From Deltaproteobacteria bacterium (GTDB lineage: Bacteria > Desulfobacterota > G020345765), in NCBI GenBank assembly GCA_030616835.1, contig JAUWWP010000124.1:1-7346 (forward strand): a DNA stretch of 7,346 nt. The letters run 5' to 3'. Below the pieces are notes generated by a model, which saw only the letters and a program-made list of their open reading frames with translations, did no database searches and was not told where the DNA came from. Position numbers and translations under genes: made by a program. Below are positions 5,204 through 7,346 of the stretch, piece after piece (positions within the stretch are counted from its first letter, which is position 1; every line of letters begins with the position of its first letter).

Positions 5204-5221
5204 AAGTTGTTTTAGGACCAA
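5204..5221 (+). repeat. 18-base direct repeat, copy 2 (after the HEAT gene)
   Basis: AAGTTGTTTTAGGACCAA, 16 of 18 identical to 4209-4226. The pair brackets the HEAT-like gene. Confidence 0.6.
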
Positions 5222-5277
5222 CATCCCCTAAATCTGAAACCTTTCATATGCTAGAAATGTTAGACGATATCTCGGAA

Positions 5278-5286
5278 AGGAGGTGA
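5278..5286 (+). promoter_or_regulatory. Extended Shine-Dalgarno of the small antitoxin
   Basis: AGGAGGTGA; GGAGG ends ten bases before ATG 5294, a slightly long spacing. The 15-base context is shared with the DUF433 gene. Confidence 0.75.
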
Positions 5287-5293
5287 AAAAGTC

Positions 5294-5473
5294 ATGAGTA
5301 TTGTCAAAGAAGAAGCAAAGAAGCTCATCGACAAATTACCAGAGCAAGCAACTTGGGATGACATTATGTATGAATTTTATGTCAAAAAGAAGTTAACAAT
5401 TGCTTTGAAGGCTGCCGAAGAAGGGCATGTTATCTCTCACGAGCAAGTTAAAAAGAGATTTCTTTCACAATGA
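5294..5473 (+). CDS. Small antitoxin of the RelE/ParE module
   Basis: A 59-residue protein, easily missed because of its size. It begins MSIVKEEAKKLIDKLPEQAT, continues with a WDDIMYEFYVKKKL block and ends with EEGHVISHEQVKKRF. This layout (an N-terminal helix, a TWDD-x-MYE segment, then a basic helix and a G-x-V-I-S-H-E-x-V tail) is common in short antitoxins located directly upstream of ParE/RelE toxins. The C-terminal tail is likely the toxin-binding part. Its stop overlaps the toxin start by four bases (ATGA, 5470-5473). The start is supported by the AGGAGGTGA upstream. No DNA-binding domain is obvious, so the mode of autoregulation is uncertain. Confidence 0.82.
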   Translation: MSIVKEEAKKLIDKLPEQATWDDIMYEFYVKKKLTIALKAAEEGHVISHEQVKKRFLSQ

Positions 5474-5778
5474 AAATCGAGTGGACTGAACCAGCCCGGT
5501 TAGATTTAAAAAGTATTCGGGATTATATTAGGAGGGATTCCGAATATTACGCAAACCGACTTGTCGAAAGAATTATTGAGGCGGTAGAAAGTCTGGAAAA
5601 GTTTCCCGAAGTGGGGCGGAGTGTTCCAGAAGCTGAAGAAGAAAATATTCGTGAACTCTTGTTCTACAACTATCGAATTATGTATCGTGTGGAAACCGAA
5701 CGTATTTTAATTCTCACCATTATACACGGAGCTCGGGATTTAAGTCAGAAAAAACCAAAGCCATGGGATGTCGTTTAA
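5470..5778 (+). CDS. RelE/ParE family toxin
   Basis: A 102-residue protein with the ParE/RelE fold order. A first strand with WTEPARLDLKSI (residues 5-16) leads into two helices (DYIRRDSEYYANRLVERI and VESLEKFP). The central turn is PEVGRSVPE, and the sheet IRELLFYNYRIMYRV (60-74) is followed by ILILTIIHGARDL (79-91). The Gly-Arg turn, the Arg of the IREL strand and the HGARDL end are family landmarks. RelE members cleave mRNA on the ribosome and ParE members poison DNA gyrase; the sequence alone does not decide between them, although the layout is closer to ParE-type. The length is normal and no damage is seen. It has no Shine-Dalgarno of its own and is coupled to the antitoxin. Confidence 0.9.
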   Translation: MKIEWTEPARLDLKSIRDYIRRDSEYYANRLVERIIEAVESLEKFPEVGRSVPEAEEENIRELLFYNYRIMYRVETERILILTIIHGARDLSQKKPKPWDVV

Positions 5779-5793
5779 CAGCGTATGTGTGTA

Positions 5794-5919
5794 GGGGTCA
5801 GAGTTTTACTTTAAACATAAGGCTTTATGAATAAGCAAGATTAGGGTCAAATCCTAAATTATAAGTTGACGGAAATACCACTGTAGTTTAAACAGGGTTT
5901 GGACATGGAGGGTAACCCT
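5794..5919. other. Non-coding junction with GGGTCA motifs
   Basis: Holds GGGGTCA at 5794-5800, copy 2 of the 23-base repeat at 5844-5866, and a TTGACG at 5866-5871 that could be a -35 box for the ATPase gene. The best -10 candidate 17 bases on (TAAACA, 5889-5894) is poor, so the promoter remains doubtful. Confidence 0.45.
5844..5866 (+). repeat. 23-base direct repeat, copy 2 (after the RelE/ParE module)
   Basis: Begins GGGTCAAATCCTAAATT and continues ATAAGT; 21 of 23 identical to 5177-5199. The TA module fills the space between the copies. Confidence 0.7.
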
Positions 5920-7044
5920 ATGTTGAATAAACTAACTATTGAAAATTACAGGAGTCTGAGAGAGGTTGAAATGTCTTTGAGGCGATTTAATGTCTTCTTA
6001 GGACCAAATAATGCAGGAAAGAGTAATATACTTGATTCCCTGGGATTTTTGGCAGACCTCATAAACGGGTCCTGGGAGAAAATCAACGAGCGAGGAGAAT
6101 TTAGATCCATCGTTTGGGGAGGAAATCTCGGTGAGAATATTTCTATTAACATTGAGGCAGCATTAGAAAACAGTACTATTTATCAATATGAGGTTGGTCT
6201 GTCAGGAACCGCTTTGACATCATCACACATTATCAGCGAAAGACTTTCAATTCAGAGAAAAAAAAGGCGGCGGAAAATTATTAACAGGACTGATGGAAAA
6301 GCAAAGATACTGGATGTCAAAGAAAACGATTATAAAGATTACACTTTTGAATCAACCCTTCTTGCTGTTAATCGTTATACGGACAAAGAGAGAAATCCGC
6401 ATAACCTCGCTTTGAAGGAATTTATCCAGGGTTGGAGTTTTTATAATATCAGCCCGGCACATATGAAAAATCCCATTCCGGTCCGCAAGGAATCCAGGCT
6501 TTTAGGGGGCGGCGAAAACCTTTCGGCTGTTCTCCATACATTACAGTCGCAATATCGGGGGCAATTCGATTCATTAGAAAAGGAGTTAATAAGAGCCATT
6601 CCTGAAGTTGAAGAAGTGATGACTCAGTTAACAACAGATGGGAGGACTTTTGTAAGTGTAAGAGAGAGCTCGTTTGAAGAAAACTTTCCCGTAATGTCGC
6701 TTTCAGACGGCGTGTTAAGGTTTCTTGGCTACCTTTCGGTTATATATTCTACCCCACCTCCCACCCTTATTTGTTTTGAGGAGCCGGAGAACTGTGTCCA
6801 TCCTAAACTTTTGCAACTTCTGGTAGATTTAATGAAAGAGGCGTCTTCAAGAACGCAAATGTTGATTACTACCCATTCGCCTTTCCTTGTCAACTGGCTC
6901 GATCCTGAAGATCTTGTGATTGTTGAAAAGCAATATGGGCAGACTAAATGCAAGAAGGCCCCTTCAAAAAGGAGTCTTAAAGAGATACTGAAAGACATTG
7001 ATCTCGGTGATCTTTGGGTTTCGGGAGGACTTAAACCCAAATAA
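5920..7044 (+). CDS. AAA family ATPase, ABC/SMC-like (COG4637/AAA_21 type)
   Basis: A 374-residue P-loop ATPase. The N-terminus LTIENYRSLREVEM leads to the Walker A GPNNAGKSN at residues 28-36. A signature-like SLSDGVLRFL lies at 260-269, Walker B with the catalytic Glu in LICFEEPENCVHP at 283-295, and a switch His in ITTHSP at 316-321. The insertion between Walker A and the signature is about 220 residues, as in OLD-like and RloA-like ATPases, but no TOPRIM domain follows, so no built-in nuclease is present. Relatives often work with a separate effector gene (DUF4276 or DUF4435 type) in anti-phage or TA-like pairs; none follows here within 277 bases. Start ATG 5920 is preferred over an in-frame TTG at 5899 because GGAGGG (5907-5912) is well spaced from it. 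Its role is inferred as defence or repair-like, not shown. Confidence 0.88.
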   Translation: MLNKLTIENYRSLREVEMSLRRFNVFLGPNNAGKSNILDSLGFLADLINGSWEKINERGEFRSIVWGGNLGENISINIEAALENSTIYQYEVGLSGTALTSSHIISERLSIQRKKRRRKIINRTDGKAKILDVKENDYKDYTFESTLLAVNRYTDKERNPHNLALKEFIQGWSFYNISPAHMKNPIPVRKESRLLGGGENLSAVLHTLQSQYRGQFDSLEKELIRAIPEVEEVMTQLTTDGRTFVSVRESSFEENFPVMSLSDGVLRFLGYLSVIYSTPPPTLICFEEPENCVHPKLLQLLVDLMKEASSRTQMLITTHSPFLVNWLDPEDLVIVEKQYGQTKCKKAPSKRSLKEILKDIDLGDLWVSGGLKPK

Positions 7045-7069
7045 TGCGTTAATGTAGGGGTTCAATGGC

Positions 7070-7089
7070 GGGTCGGATAAATCCGACCC
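7070..7089. repeat. Perfect hairpin repeat A
   Basis: A 9-bp stem GGGTCGGAT / ATCCGACCC with an AA loop, set between GTAGGGG (7054-7060) and CCCCTAC (7087-7093), which extend the symmetry. There is no T run after it. It is the first dispersed-type hairpin downstream of the ATPase gene and may still protect or end its transcript. Confidence 0.8.
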
Positions 7090-7126
7090 CTACGAAGATT
7101 TATCCATCATTAATGCATAATTGTAG

Positions 7127-7146
7127 GGGTTCGATTTATCGAACCC
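7127..7146. repeat. Perfect hairpin repeat B
   Basis: A 9-bp stem GGGTTCGAT / ATCGAACCC with a TT loop, preceded by the same GTAGG element as hairpin A. The stem differs from A at the two bases after GGGT and compensates on the other arm, so pairing is kept. Confidence 0.8.
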
Positions 7147-7156
7147 GGCTTGCCAC

Positions 7157-7184
7157 CCCCGATGGACATCGGGGTCCATCGGGG
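7157..7184. repeat. Long hairpin with CCCCGATGG core
   Basis: CCCCGATGGAC (7157-7167) pairs perfectly with GTCCATCGGGG (7174-7184) around a six-base loop. An alternative 7-bp hairpin, CCCCGAT / ATCGGGG at 7157-7174, is also possible. The core matches the hairpin at 571-590. Confidence 0.75.
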
Positions 7185-7236
7185 TGAAGGCTTGATGGCC
7201 TACTTCGTCCGCCTGAGACGCCTGAGACGGAGGAGC

Positions 7237-7256
7237 GGGTCGGATGAATCCGACCC
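7237..7256. repeat. Perfect hairpin repeat C
   Basis: The same 9-bp stem as hairpin A (GGGTCGGAT / ATCCGACCC) but with a GA loop, followed by CCTAC. Copies A and C lie 167 bases apart and differ only in the loop and the flanks. Confidence 0.8.
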
Positions 7257-7321
7257 CTACAATCAAGCCCCTACATTTATATTATTTGCCTACGAGCTAC
7301 AATAAAAGAGAGGAGGACGCT

Positions 7322-7346
7322 TTGGCAGTAGAAATTGAAAAAATAA
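7322..7346 (+). CDS. Start of a further gene, cut by the window edge
   Basis: AGGAGG (7311-7316) lies five bases before a TTG that opens a frame reading MAVEIEKI to the edge. The strong Shine-Dalgarno makes a real start likely, but eight residues do not allow identification. Confidence 0.45.

Noticed and set aside
7054..7274. CRISPR array or integron attC sites in the repeat cluster
   Set aside because: The repeats are palindromic, irregularly spaced and unequal, without uniform spacers. No attC-type R/L boxes or integrase gene were recognised.

Overview
The window reads as an accessory stretch of a bacterial chromosome, probably from a Gram-negative anaerobe or an environmental (metagenome-type) lineage. 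The taxon cannot be fixed from this sequence. The hints are a lipoprotein-type tungstate/molybdate-binding protein at the left edge, strong Shine-Dalgarno (SD) starts, and many short hairpin and 'GGGGTCA'-type dispersed repeats between genes. Base composition varies from gene to gene: one sampled 60-base stretch has 23 G+C in the nucleotidyltransferase gene and another has 38 in the HEAT-repeat gene. This fits a mosaic of separately acquired genes.

Layout, left to right. (1) Bases 1-233, minus strand: the N-terminal part of a WtpA-like tungstate/molybdate ABC-transporter binding lipoprotein, running off the left edge. (2) 234-737: no convincing gene, but a promoter-like element for wtpA and a nested palindromic repeat. 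(3) 738-2159: an IS4-family insertion sequence with an intact DDE transposase, imperfect 18-bp terminal inverted repeats and an extra internal copy of the end. (4) 2263-2595: a solitary MNT-type nucleotidyltransferase. (5) 2798-3156: a ribbon-helix-helix antitoxin followed by a PIN toxin cut off after its first catalytic motif. (6) 3157-3489: repeat-rich non-coding DNA. (7) 3490-4109: an intact DUF433/DUF5615 toxin-antitoxin pair. (8) 4121-4290: possible gene debris. (9) 4367-5167: an acidic HEAT-repeat-like protein. (10) 5294-5778: a small antitoxin (59 codons plus stop) and a RelE/ParE toxin. (11) 5920-7044: an AAA/ABC-type ATPase of the SMC/OLD-like class without a visible partner. (12) 7045-7321: a cluster of perfect hairpins, then the first codons of another gene.

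The genes do not form a pathway. The region looks like a collecting site for selfish or defence-type modules: three type II toxin-antitoxin (TA) loci (one broken), an MNT protein that is often an antitoxin, an ATPase of a type common in defence islands, and an IS. The three antitoxins each have an AGGAGGTGA Shine-Dalgarno, and the toxins start inside the antitoxin stop region, so toxin translation is probably coupled to the antitoxin.

The most notable structure is that three cargo units (RHH-PIN, HEAT and RelE/ParE) are each bracketed by their own pair of short direct repeats, and almost every gene junction carries a GGGTCA-type motif. This suggests cassette-like gain of genes between dispersed repeats, but the chance of such matches was not tested. 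No CRISPR array, rRNA or tRNA was seen.
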